From Alitta virens (Eukaryota > Annelida > Polychaeta > Phyllodocida > Nereididae): a stretch of DNA of 64,000 bases. This document shows, one piece after another, positions 1 through 12,397 of the stretch (position 1 is the first letter of the stretch; each line of letters starts with the position of its first letter). The notes below the pieces were generated by a model, which ran no database searches, was not told the origin of the DNA, and was given only the letters and a program-made list of their open reading frames with translations. Both the position numbers and the translations under genes were made by a program. The stretch covers positions 62,287,829 to 62,351,828 of the forward strand of contig OW028573.1 of assembly GCA_932294295.1 (NCBI GenBank), read 5' to 3'.

Positions 1-404
1 TGCTCAAGATTGGATTGACTGTCATTAATATCACAGGTTTGCTTTTCAATTTCAGCAGATTCATCTAGTTCACTATTTCCATCGTGGTTGAGGTCAGTGT
101 CATCCTCAGATTGACCTAAGGCTAAATCTGTGGTGAGCACATCCCCAGAGATGCCACTATCATCTCTGCTTGTGTTCAACATATCTTTCAGTTCTATAGC
201 ATCTAATAAATTGTCCTCCGTCTGTTTACTCTCAGGCTCTGCAGACAAGCTGTCTTCAGCATTTAAATTTATGTCCTCCATGTTGGCCAAGCCATCCGCT
301 TCATTTGGCTGCTGAGTTATCACAGGAGATGCTGTGTCTGCATCAGGACCAGCAAGTTGTTGAGATTTGCTGTGCACTTCGGCTATAGCTTTCATGGTTT
401 CCAT
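1..404 (-). CDS. N-terminal part of an acidic protein of unknown function (runs off left edge)
   Basis: Reading leftward from an ATG at 402-404, the frame stays open for 134 codons to the window edge. An in-frame TAA lies directly before the ATG, so this is the natural start. The peptide begins METMKAIAEVHSK and is very rich in Asp, Glu, Ser and Asn, with few hydrophobic residues. It shows no signal peptide, no membrane segment and no domain I recognise, so it looks like a disordered acidic N-terminus. The upstream DNA carries CRE, CCAAT and E-box motifs at typical promoter distances, which supports a real first coding exon. The rest of the gene, and therefore its identity, is outside the window. 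The main doubt is that low-complexity frames can stay open by chance. Confidence 0.6.
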   Translation of the reverse strand, partial: METMKAIAEVHSKSQQLAGPDADTASPVITQQPNEADGLANMEDINLNAEDSLSAEPESKQTEDNLLDAIELKDMLNTSRDDSGISGDVLTTDLALGQSEDDTDLNHDGNSELDESAEIEKQTCDINDSQSNLE

Positions 405-610
405 TTATGTACACATTAATTATTAAGCCCCAAAACAGATCATTACAGCTTGGTTACGTCATAAATAATCCTTTAGCATGCTATAGTTTAAAAGCCATGG
501 GTTGTGACGTCACAAAGCCAATTGTAGATTTGTGAGCTCGATGTTGATTGGCTATAGTCAATGTCCCTTGAATGCAATATGGTAATCTATTACGGTCACG
601 TGACAGCTAT
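405..610 (-). promoter_or_regulatory. Probable promoter of the leftward gene: CRE, CCAAT boxes, palindromic E-box
   Basis: Upstream of the ATG at 404 there is a perfect CRE palindrome TGACGTCA (505-512), a CCAAT box (518-522), an inverted CCAAT (ATTGG, 547-551) and the palindrome GTCACGTGAC (595-604). The last is a USF/TFE-type E-box of the CLEAR kind. These lie 100-200 bp from the start codon, as in housekeeping-type animal promoters. No TATA box was seen. Confidence 0.5.
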
Positions 611-2698
611 TATATAATATACCTTACTATTGCAAGTAGAGGCCTGAAATAATCCTTGTTATTACAACCACCAAGTTATCCCTAGGCCAATCCTTAAGGC
701 TTAGCAGGCCTTATGTTCTAATGTATGGCAGGTATAATTAACCAACAATCCTGTATTGAACGATCCCACAGCTTTGGCTCAATGTAATCAATGGTTGACG
801 TTCTCATCACAAGGTTGACCTGTAAATACAGAATGACGATAACAGTGTTATTCACAGCTAAGTTACAAGGGCACCTTATCTTTATTCCCTTCCTTCAGTG
901 TCACAAACCAAACATTCTAGATGTTGACAATGTTGACAACTGTTAAGAACTTCCACAGCGAAAAGCAACAGCTGATTGTGTAGGGCTACGATATGAAAAA
1001 TAGATCTATTGGTGTTTAGCATAGCTGAATTGGCAACAATGTTCTTATTTATGCATCTCAGCATCTATTCAGCAGGTTGCCACCTAATCCATGTATAGCA
1101 GCATCACGTTGCCCGGCTGCTGAGGCAGGCTGTTTAATATTTCATGGAGAAGTTCTTGTTCCAGGTGAGTTTGCCAGGTATCTCTGGGGTCACTCAAGCG
1201 TGGCAGCAGGTGCGCAATGCAACAACAACATCCACATCATTTAAAGATGCTAATCAAGGCAATTTTACATTCATACTAAATTTGACCTGAGTTACCCTAA
1301 ATATATAGTCTTTTCACACCACATTCACTCACTATATTATATTAGCAGCCTCGCACCATATACATCAATGACACAATGCTATATATGTAAGGCCATTGAC
1401 CTGGATACGACAAATAAGATAAGTTAATAATCACCCGTGGTTTCAGCATGAGGAAATTCCCACCAATAAACGACTTTTTATCTCCACATTTATCATAACA
1501 TTGCCACACTGATGCAGTCTAGTGATGTGTACTGTCACTTGATGCTTGTTGGTTGCTACTGCCTCCTCAGCATGGCTGCAGTCGATGGCATCCCTGAGGG
1601 GCCCCAGGTGGGGGCTGCAGCCGTCACGGTGGATAGCTTTCAATTCAATTCCACCTACCTACCCCTATTGCATTGAGGGGTAAAATAGCATCGAGGGGCT
1701 TTTATCGTATCAATTAAGTATTCACTCCCTATATCAGGTGCTTCAACCTATATAATAACACTGAATTAAGGCACATGTGCCACTTGTGTCAGCTGTTGTA
1801 CATTCAGGAAGTTACAATTTAAAATGTTGTCATAAATATTAATCACTCACAAAAACTCTACAAATGTTAATATTTTTTTTATTTCTTCCATTTTTTGCAT
1901 CAGTATTTTTCGTATAATATATATAAATTTGTGAATATAATAACCCCTTATTGTATCTTTAAATTACAACTTATGCGCTAGGTGGCGTAGCCGGCAAGGC
2001 AGTGTCAAAGGCAAGACTTGTTTTCAAGCTTGGCAGCCTAAAATACTTCCTAATAAAGCTCTAAGTAACACCAAAGTCACATGAATAATATCATTTGACC
2101 ACTTTGTGGAATTAGAGGAATCCTGTGCATAGGGACATGGTTGTTGGGTCATGAGATTCTCTCTATTTTTTTCGAATTAAAAACATCTGGAGAATAAGGA
2201 GAGTGTATTGAATGTATAGTACAGTTATCATATATATATTATAAGCATTTCACTGGGACGACAACTGATAAGTGGGTCCCAAGGATAATTAATAACCCGT
2301 TTAGACAGTCTACATTCTGTACAAATATTAGGATGGGATATTGGGATAATCTGCCTCTACCTACTTCAAGAATAGGTCGTTAGTCGAGTGTGTACACTTT
2401 AAGATATTGAATAGCAGCAAAGGATGCGAGAACAGAATATTTATACAAGGAATGTGCTCAGGAATATGTTTTCAGTTATGTTGTAAAAATGTTCTAGATA
2501 ATTGCACTGTTAAAATAAGTCAGGTAGGAGTTAATCAATGCACAGTCCCCATTATTGTCTCAATATAGTTAATTCTGTTGCTTGCAAACAACCTAAGCAC
2601 CATACAAAACATTATGACGTTGTCATACACAAAACTGATGACACTTCGTCATCTTGAGTATTTCCCAGACAATGAGAGTTTATCACAAGACTTGAAGA
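611..2698. other. Intergenic DNA without recognised genes
   Basis: AT-rich sequence between the promoter at the left edge and the 3' end of the vWA/EGF gene. Frames are short and frequently stopped. Nothing supportable was seen beyond homopolymer and TA-rich runs; the right part is presumably 3' UTR of the vWA/EGF gene. Confidence 0.5.
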
Positions 2699-5600
2699 CT
2701 ATGTGCACAGAATGTCTAAAATCCTGTTGACAACTTCGTCCACGTCATTGGGTCCTTTCAGCGAGTAACCATATGTGCTTTCTGGAGAACTGGTGATTTT
2801 CTGGAGAACGTCAAGATCTGGGCTTACGCCCAAGGCTACTGTGAAGAACTTAGTCGTTCCTCTCATTGAGTTGACGATTGGTTCTATGTCATTTCGCTCT
2901 TCGGTTGCCATTCCGTCAGTCAAAATGACCACCGTGTTGTCAACGCCATTTCGGTCCCCATTGTAATCCTGGAAAACATTGTTCCTTGCGAGTCGCAAAG
3001 GAGCTGCGATATTGGTTTGCGAACCAATTTCACTGATCTTAAGAGCGTTGAGAATATCTCTTTGCGTTGTGTACTTGTTGAGCAAAAAGTTGAGCGAAGG
3101 TTGCTTGGCATACGTTATGAAAGCCACTCTGGTTCTTGAAAACTGGAAGTTCAGACCCATGATCAAATTCTTAACAAAACGGTTCTGGATGTCATAGTTG
3201 CCTTCCAAACTGGCTGAGACATCGACAATGATCAGAAGGTCATTCTGTGTGGTGCATTCTGAAATGCGATGAGTTATGAAACTTTAGAATCCAGCTTACA
3301 AATGGAATATTCTGAAGCAATAAAGAAATTAAGAAAAATTTCATAATATAATGATTTACTCACGTCTTTCACAGTTAATGCCAGTGTACATTTCTTGACA
3401 AACACAGATGTATTGCTTAAGTCCATCAATGCAGAAGCCCTGATTTCTGCATGGGCTTGATTGACATTCGTTTACATCTAGAAAAAGTTACCATAATAAT
3501 GTCAGGTGAGCGCAACATTCAAGCAAAGGTTGGAATTTTGAAAATTTATAATAATAAAAGGCCTTACCATTGCACAATGCACCGACAACCTCTGGTACTT
3601 TATTGGCAAGTTCCTTAAAATCAGGGGCAGCGATGATGTTGCTAGAGTAAGGCTCACTCGCAATGGAATACAGAGACAGGTAGTTGCGTCCCTTCAGGAG
3701 ATCAGCTCCAATGAGAACCAAAATGACATGGTTGCCATCGATTTGATTGTTGATGGCTTCACTGATCGTGCCATTGACGTCCACATTGGGAGGGCCATCC
3801 GTGACCAGGATCAGGTAGTTCGGTACATCCGGTCGGTCTCCGTGAATTTCTTGGAACACGTCATTTCGGATGATCTGGAGACCTTTGAATATGCTAGTTT
3901 TACCACCGACGTAACTGGAATCCATGATGTCCAATTCGTACAAGACATCCTCGATGTTAGAAGCCCTTGAAAATGGCAGCTTGACTGTAGCAGCGTCATT
4001 GAAATATGTCAGAGAAATCCTGACATTATCTGGATCCACCATCAGTTCCTTCACCATGGATTTAACGAAATCCACAACTTTACCAAAATTCTCCCTCTCA
4101 ATGGAACCAGAGGCATCAATGAGGAAAGCAATATCTGCAGGTTGAGTGCATGCTGTAATAATAAATAGATATTGGTAATGTTCTTCAAATTTCATGTGCA
4201 AAATGGCATTTTAACATTTGCTATAACCCTTATTTATCATCACCAGACAGGGACACATTCGTCTTAATGTATCGTGATGGACTTATCAGTATTTAAAGTA
4301 TAATACCAGCAATTAATTTGTCTTGATTGTAAATGATTAATGCAGTACACAGGTGCTATCATTTTCAATATTTTCACCTGCCCAGTTCCCACCTGAGTAT
4401 GAATCTAATAACAGATTGCACTGTTCTTGATCCGTTTCTTTTTTGCTTGTAGATATGAATTTGTGCCCATACAGGACGAAGTTCAATCCATCAACCCAGC
4501 CAGAAACTCATAAAGTTATTAAGTTCAGAAACATCATGTAATAAAAGTTGTTACCTACACCAACTCAATTGAGTTTTTTAAAAAATGCACTCACTTCTGT
4601 CGCAGAGTGGTCCAGTGTAGCCAGTCCTGCATCTGCAGGTGAAAGTCCCTAGACCATCAATGCACATAGCACCATTTTTGCATGGGTTACTCTCACACTC
4701 ATCAATCCCTGGAAACAAAATCAGACATTTACTTCAGTAATTGAGTTGAAGTTTACAGGTAATTACATAAGGCTGTATTTAAGTGCAATTCATTCATCCA
4801 TGACCTTCAACACATGCACACGCAAGGTGACCTTATTATGTCTGACTGACATTTTGTCTGTGGGCTAAACATTACGAAACTCCAAATCCATACCACAATA
4901 TTTACTTCGCTAAATTTAAAGGTGGTGAATGGAACACGGCTTGAAAATGAGATTGTTAAGTGCATTAAGATTATATATTATGCATAATTTATGTGTTCCA
5001 TTTTTCTTCTGGAGGTGCATTCTGAAGTTATTTGGGATGTACATTTTACACGTAGTTTAGTTTTCTCATATCCCCTTCAAGGTCATGGTACATAGTACAC
5101 CCTATGGACAGACGTGACACATCGTCAGTAATTTAAACACGAAAGGGTAAAAAATACCCACTGTTGCATGTGCTTTCCAGAATGTCATTGAGGACTCCAT
5201 TCAAGGCGTTGAAATCATTCACATGAACGTAGTTCTGAGTGTCTGGGTCCGAGGCCATTCCCATCAATTCTTGTTCACCAACTGTAGGTCCCACACCCAC
5301 AGCGATCAAATTGATGCCTTGCTTTCGTGCGGTCACTGCTTCTCTCAAAGTATCATCTCGGTTGTTTGACCGACCATCAGTCACCACCACTCCGATGTTG
5401 ACAACATCCGGGCGGTCGCCTCCAGAGGATGTGAACATGAAGTTCCTCATGAGCCGAATGGCTGCTGCGGTGTTGGTCGTACCTGGAATGGAAGGAAATG
5501 TTGGTCATTGGTGATGATGTTGTCTGATCTGCTGATACCGATAGATTAACCTCTTCTAGAGTTGGTCCCACAAGGCATGGGAACTTGTAAATAATTCTTC

Positions 5601-8600
5601 GTAATAAGTTTAAGTGGGTATTGTTATGAGTTCTCTAATGAGAGCAATCTACATTACATGTATGAACAGTTAGTTTCATTAAAAACAGCCTGTCAAATTG
5701 AATCTAGACAAAGTTGAAAACTTCTGCTATACGATGCTGCCAGGCATTAAACTGGACTGTCTATCTATAGCTGGCTAGTCAAAGCCGGATCTAAGAGTGC
5801 ATGCACAGTTACGCATACTTGCCATTTTTTAGTTGAAAAGATGCATTTCTATTGTACATACATATTTATGATATATTAGATAAATTTCTTACATTACCCA
5901 AGGTTTATATTTTTCAGTAGGTGTAAGCCGACTATAAGCTAAGAGTAGACAAGGCAGCTAACGCTAACTAGTTATAGCTAAAGCCAGGAACAAGTTGCTA
6001 CAGCTGTCTAGAGTCGACCATATTTTATGGAACTAACTGTATCATGTTGTACCATTGCATCTTGTGACAAAAACACATTTTAAATAATACATAATAATGG
6101 CTATTCAATAACAGGCAGCTGAAAAACTACTTAGGTCTTACTAATAAGGTCTTACCTCCTGTGTAAGGGAAATTCATGGCATTGAGCACTGATTGTGTAG
6201 TTGAGTACGAGCTGAGGTTGAAGGCTATGTTGGCATCGTCAGCAAACAGGATGATGCCCACCCTGCTGCCCTCGTTGACATTCAGACCAAAGACAAAGTC
6301 ACGAACGAAGTCCTGCATGATGTAGAAGTTATCTCTTTCAATACTTCCTGAACTGTCCAGGGCGAACACCACATCTGCTCTGTTGGGGCATTCTGTTTAT
6401 GGGGAAAAACGAATGATATCTATGTATATCTGATGTATATCTGATGCATTTTGTGACAAGTTTCTGCTTTGGTTGTTAATTTGGGCATTATTATCCAAGA
6501 CATTTGGACGAAACAAACATAATTTCATTAATCATCCTTTGACTGTTCGATAAATTTATTTGCGAGTTAAATTTAGAACCACCTCTTGTGTGCCATGTCC
6601 AGGGTGCTCAGAATAAGATATTGAGCACCTAACATGATTATATAGGCAATAAATGAAACTTACGTTGGTCACAGTCTCTTCCTGTATAGCCTGGTGGGCA
6701 CTGGCAGAAGTAATAATTGATGCCATCTCTGCAGGTGGCTCCATTCCTGCATGGGTTGCTCATGCAGTCGTCAACAACTGTGAAAACAAAATACATCCTC
6801 TTTAAATAGGCCTATACATATTGATATAATCTTGCGAAATGTTTCTTTATAAAATCACTTACGGTTGCAGAGAGAAGTAAGAAGGACATCAATTGCCTGG
6901 AAAAGAGCCCGGTAGGTGAGGACATTGAAGACATTTCTTGTCTTGGGGTGACTGGCCATGCCCTCCAGTTCAACTTGACGAACCCATTCTCCAATACCTG
7001 AGGGCAGAAACCTCACATTACACCAGCAGTTGGAGCAATGGTGGAGCTCTATAATCTGACTGAGCTTCAAACCAGTAGCAATGAGGGAACAATACATAAC
7101 AATAAACATCGGCTCAGTGTGGGCACAGTATTAGCACTTCTGGTAATTTCACTATACAGCTGTACATGTATTGGTCCAGTGTTGGCCCAATTTGGCATGC
7201 TACAAGCAGGGCTGAAATAACCATGAGGCTTGCTAGGCTGAAACCTAAGGCCCCACATGTCAGGCGGGCCCAACCTGGACATATATGAAAAAAACTTTAT
7301 TAAAAAAAAAAAATTTTAAAGAAAAAAAATGGAGCAGTAAAAAAAACCCCAATCTGATAGGTGGTCATGCATGAATTTATGATCATTCTGTTATTGGTGT
7401 TCATGTATTAAAAATAGTTTATCACCGTTCCTCTTGGTTATAATTAAACTTGAATATCTAAGGCCTATTCGCCACAATTTTCACGAGTGTACTGTCAGTA
7501 AAGACGTGGACGATCTGCCATGTAGTAATAATTATTAAATCATTATTGTGAACAAGTTGGGTGTTATTAGAATGTATAATTTTATAATACACACTATAGT
7601 ACAGGAGCCCCAAAGTTGGGTTCAGGACCCCTATAAGCCTTAATAATCCGGCACTGGCCTTATGTAGTCAAAGACATTGTATCTGGTCTTTGATAATTGA
7701 CATACCCAAACAGAGGATGGTGGTGCCACTGTCCCTCAGAAGTCGTGACTCTTCGATGGTTGACCTTTCATCGTTAGACTCTCCATCGGTTACCATGAGA
7801 ACGACGTTCTGGACGTTAGGACGGTCACCACGTGCTCGGGAAAATATCTCTCTCCTGACCATCCTCAGAGCATCACCTGTGTTCGTCCTGCCGTGCTCAT
7901 ATGGTGTATTCTGGTTAAGCAAACAAGCATCTTGATTCATGTCATCCCCAATGAAATGATGGATTTGAGAGGGAGGATTAAAGCACCGAAATCTTTTTAT
8001 TTGACAGCTTACTAGTGCCTAGAACGATTCACCCTGATAGCTTTTTTGACTAACTTGTTAGTCAGATTAATCTGAATAGTTAGTCAGCCTTAGTTAGTAT
8101 TCACGGAATTTGTTTGGCATTTTGAGTTTGAATAACTAGTTAGATGAAACTGGCAGACTTGTGAGCAAAAAAAAAAAAAACCTGATATTTTAGACAATCA
8201 AAATTTTTAACATTAGGTCAGATTTTCTGAAAAAAAATTGTAAATATCTAAAAAGAAAAAAGGGGTCATCAACCTGCTTATCAATTAAGCTGTTTAGAGA
8301 TTTTCAATGTCGGAACAGATATGTCTTTGCACTGATAAACTGATGGTATTCGTGGTTTTCCTTCGAATGGACACATTGTGAATCTATAATTTCCTTCAAA
8401 TGGACACATTGTAAATCTATAATTTTCTTCAAATGGACACATTGTGAATTTATAATTGTCCATTGAAATCCCCCAGTAGTGCTATTGCTATTGTACACAC
8501 ATTCTATTTACAGAATGTATGCGCTATAGAAACCATGTTATTGTTTGAGATAAGGAAACCATTGAGCAGTAATAGAACGAATTCTGGTCGTTCCACAGTG

Positions 8601-11600
8601 TTCGTTTAGAAAATGAAATCTATTTACCTGGATAGCTCTGGAAATTTCAGTGTTGGTTTGGTAGTCATCAAAGTCAAAAATGACTGTCGTGTCTGTAGAG
8701 AAAGTTACAAGAGCAATCCTTGCCAGCCCAGAATCAACATCTAATCTGCTGGCAAGCTGTCTGATGAAGTTGAGAACCCTTTCAAAATCTTCTCTGTTGA
8801 TGCTACCGGAAGAGTCCAGCATAATCACAAAGTCAACTCTGCTGAAACACTCTGAAAATGATATGATTTGGTATTAATTCATTAAAATCACTCACTGACA
8901 AAATATCTCTTTTTCTATTTATATGTATGTTACACTGTAAATTAGAGCCAACTTATCTTAGACCACTGTAATATTCTAATGTGGCCCTTCGAGTAAGCGA
9001 ATAATGACTAAGGATTTATGTCTTACCGGTCCATTGATTTTAAAACGAGACCCCAATAGCTTCTGGTTGTCTAAATGGTTATTCATGAGTATGAGCATGT
9101 CTAACTTGGTAGACCTTTTTGGCTAAGAGGGGGGAGTAGTCATTGCGGGTCAAGACAAAATGTTGCTCCTTTTTATAACTTTTTACTTGCACTATGAACA
9201 TTAATTATACATTATGACACCAATGCAGGCAATGACTGTCATTTAAATACACTTCAGTATTTCAGGGTAAGAGGTGTTGATTCTTGCCCTCATCTAGATG
9301 CTTGATTGCAAAATAGTTTAGAGTTAACAGAGAGAAAAAAGTTTACCTGGAGCAGCTTCTCGACATGTTCTTCGTATAAGACTCTGTTCTATGGATTGCA
9401 AGGCATTAAAGTCTTCTAAATTGAAAACATGTTCACTGTCCGGATCTGACCCTATCTCTTCCATCTCTCTGCGTAATTCCTCCCGGACTCCCTCAGTCAA
9501 TCCAATACCAATACCGAATACTCTTATTCCATTATCTTTGAGTTTTTGGGCTTCAATAGATGTCAGCTTTCGCTCAAGAGTGGAGAATCCATCCGACACA
9601 ACGATTGCGATATCTCTGACACTCAAACGGTCTCCATTCGCTTGTTGCATGACTTCCGTCCTCATAGTTCGCAATGCTCCAGAAGTATTCGTTCCACTTC
9701 CTTCGTTGTATTCCAGAGAAGCGAAAGCCTCTCCTAAACCTGGTCTGCTGTAATAGCGGTTGAAGGAAAACTGCAAGTAAGAGAATATTCTGTGTCAGAA
9801 AGATTAAAACGTGCAAATTCTGGTGTCGCAACTCTCAAATGTCTTGTGAACCACTGAGCAACAGGGATATCCCCCTAGTCTATCCTAACAACTGCTCAAA
9901 CGGCCATTATATGTACTTTCTACAAAGTAAAACCAGTTAATACATTGAATATAAACATAATTAATATCAGAACCAGGCGGATCTCATTTTAGCCACCGTG
10001 GTGTTTTTGTGACCTATGTGTGCTTGTGACAAGCATTTAAACTTCTTATTATGGTGCAGTTTACATGGCAATGGGCAAATGCCATACAATCAAGAGCAGA
10101 GAGGCAAAAACCCAGTGTACCCAGATAGCATTCCAAATTGTAACGACATCGGCGCGACGTCGGCGATGTTGATATGATGTTGTATCAACAGTGGCTAACA
10201 TGGAAACGATGCTGGGCCGATTTGGAATGGTATCTGGGTAGTTTCAGTTATGACGTCGTTTGCCACATCATTGTTAATGTTTGTGATATTGTGACAATAT
10301 TTCGGGGTTGATAGTAAATTGATAAAGTTGGGGTGAGACTTACTCTAATGGTGGAGTTTTTGGAGTAGGTGATCAGGGAGACTCGCACGCCCTCTTGTGC
10401 AATGTACAGTTCATTAATGACTCGTTTACAGAAGTCTACAACACGTTGCCAGTTCGAAGATCCCACACTTCCCGAAGAGTCCAGGATGAAGGTGATGTCA
10501 GCTTCTCCCGCGCAGGCTGTAAAAAGAAAAGTAGATGTAGTTGAAGATGTACAATAAATGTATTAGTGATTATTTTCTGAAAAACTTGTGCAAAGAACAC
10601 AGCTTTTTTGTCGAATGAAATTGATAAATTAAATTTTCTGTTATTTCTATAGGTACTGCACCAATCAAAGCAACTAGACTCATCATTTGTTATCTAGTGC
10701 AAGAAAAAACCAATGTGCTTCTGTTAATGGCAGTGATTAACTCAAATAGTTAAATGAAGGACTTTGAACACTGTCACCTGAGAGATTCAGATTCAAACAG
10801 TTTCTTCAGGTTTACGGCCTTACAATATATATTGTTAGTATTTTTGCAATATTGTGATAAGCTTGACACTTACTAGGTACATCTTGGCATATTCCAGTGA
10901 GGATTCCTTCATCTTTGCTTTCAAAACGAGAGCCTTGATTTAACATCCAGCCATACTTTTCAAAAGGTTCTGAAGCCACTCTGGAAATATCTGTGTAGAG
11001 GGTTCCTCTGTCTACCGAGTTTCCATAAGCAATGACGAATAGATTAACCTGCGTAACAGTGAAAGACAAAACAGGTTATACTATATTATGTCAACCAATG
11101 TTGTTTTCAAGAAAGGAATACTGAAGATTTGAATGATAGATTGACTTGCACAAGGTGACAGCAAACGTTACACCTACAGATATTTTGATTATTATTTATT
11201 CTGTGAACAGGAGGTCTACAAGCTATGTTGTTATTTTCCATCTTACTTTGGGGCACTACTTGATATGTGGAAGTTCTAATATAATACTTACACTGAGATC
11301 TTCCTTCAATTGTGTGGCCTCAAAGACAATATCGGAAAAGGAGATGTTTGTTGCATCTGAGATGAACATCACGACGATCTTAGGAATCCTGGTTCTGGCA
11401 TAATTTGCTGGATCAAATATTGTTTCTCTAACGAACCTCAGGTTGGCTGCCACATCTGCAGGTGTGCCCATGTGCTGTGTTCTTTGAATATTGTCCATTA
11501 TTCTTTGCTTATTGTAATCTCGACCAAGATAAAACTCGACCTTTCCTGTGCCAGCCATGCTGACCAGTGACACCCTGGTAGTGGACATCCCGATGTCCAG

Positions 11601-12397
11601 TCTGGCCACTATGCTACGCACATACATCTTGGCCATTTCATAGACATCCGGACGAATTTGATCAGAGGAATCGAGAAGAAATACTATGTCTGCCTCCCCC
11701 TCACATCCTGGAAAATCATAAGTCACATAAGCATATTACAGAAGGACGTAACACAGTTGACAAAGTAATAACATGAAGAACATGCATGGTAGGAAAAGGT
11801 CAAATAACTGATTTAGGTGTTGCCTGATCTAATGATGCTGCTGATTATCAGTGACTAATGTTTGTTTTTGTTTTTGGAAAGGATTTATTTATCATTTGAT
11901 TGTTTTAGTTGTAAGTATTACCATAGAAGTCTAGGCCCGATATATTTGACTTAATTTATTTGAAGGGGGGGGGGGGGTAGGGGGTGAGTCATTTGCAGCT
12001 TCATAAACTTGAGGCTCACCTCCTAACAAAAATTACACACACACAATAAACTGAAAATTATTTGTTCTTCATGTTATTACTTTGTCAATTGTACAATTAG
12101 TTATTTTGTCTATTCTATCTGTAACTATTATTGTTGTTGAATAAACCATATATATAAATATGCCCTGTGGTTTTTTTTTTTTTTTTTTACTTTTAGCATT
12201 AATGTTTATTTTGCTGGCGAAAAACCTCGGGAATTTATTTATGATGAGGAAAAACCGAAGAAAAAAAACAACAACAAAAAAAAAACATACAAAACCCACA
12301 AAATACAACAATTACCTGGACTAGGATCTTGAGCATTTGTCAGTGCGAAAAGCAGAAGCAGACAAAACGGGAGAGCGGCCATCTTTAGTGACTTCAT
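2699..12397 (-). CDS. Secreted multi-vWA/EGF matrix protein (matrilin-like), 15 coding exons, 1,292 aa
   Basis: Exons in order: 12397-12316, 11707-11292, 11048-10874, 10516-10344, 9770-9347, 8851-8628, 7910-7706, 6997-6863, 6777-6664, 6392-6156, 5482-5162, 4708-4595, 4152-3568, 3477-3364, 3258-2699. All junctions are GT-AG and in phase; the total is 3,879 nt. Residues 1-22 are a signal peptide with the core [14 protein letters not shown]. vWA1 ~29-222, vWA2 ~226-420, vWA3 ~425-610, EGF1 ~613-648, vWA4 ~651-834, EGF2 ~837-872, vWA5 ~875-1067, EGF3 ~1069-1105, vWA6 ~1108-1292. MIDAS motifs are DSSGS (237, 436, 662), DASGS (886) and DVSAS (1119); vWA1 has DSSDQ at 40-44, which lacks the last serine. 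EGF3 has DVNEC plus C-x-D-x4-Y-x-C, typical of calcium-binding EGFs. Cysteines flank each vWA domain, as in matrilins. There is no C-terminal coiled coil or membrane anchor. By family, it is likely an extracellular adhesion or matrix protein; the ligand is unknown. A CAG just before the ATG suggests an intron in the 5' UTR. Confidence 0.92.
5667..6033 (+). repeat. Dispersed repeat, copy 1 (partner at 54931-55253, opposite strand)
   Basis: Several blocks match the reverse complement of 54931-55253. Examples are TTAGTTTCATTAAAAAC near the start, a block with GTTGAAAAGATGCAT in the middle, and TCTAGAGTC near the end. Identity by eye is roughly three quarters, with an indel of about 80 bp. It lies in the intron inside vWA4. 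The family is not recognised and no coding capacity was seen. Confidence 0.7.
7207..7656. mobile_element. Possible non-autonomous hAT-like element in a vWA-gene intron
   Basis: The left end starts CAGGGCTGAAATAACCATGA. The right end, reverse-complemented, starts CAGTGCCGGATTATTAAGGC. Both are followed by GGCTT and TAGG blocks and a GGCCCC/GGGGCTCC block. The interior is A-rich and noncoding. No clear 8-bp target duplication was found, so the superfamily call is tentative. It lies in the intron between 6997 and 7706. Confidence 0.4.
8360..8460. repeat. 33-bp tandem repeat, three copies, intronic
   Basis: Three successive units contain CTTC(G/A)AATGGACACATTGT at 8361, 8394 and 8427, a period of 33 bp. 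They lie in the intron between exons 8628-8851 and 7706-7910 of the vWA gene. Because 33 is a multiple of three, the repeat makes a repetitive but meaningless open frame. Confidence 0.8.
10119..10239. mobile_element. Palindromic MITE, copy 1
   Basis: Terminal inverted repeats read ACCCAGATAGCATTCCAAAT on the left and ATTTGGAATGGTATCTGGGT on the right. The CpG-rich interior holds near-palindromic CGACATCGGCGCGACGTCGG. It lies in the intron inside vWA2. Matching ends occur at 31531-31629 and 37322-37442. Target duplication is unresolved; both ends could share a TA. Confidence 0.85.

Noticed and set aside
8281..8498. Frame with repeated [13 protein letters not shown] peptide
   Set aside because: Produced by a 33-bp tandem repeat inside a vWA-gene intron.
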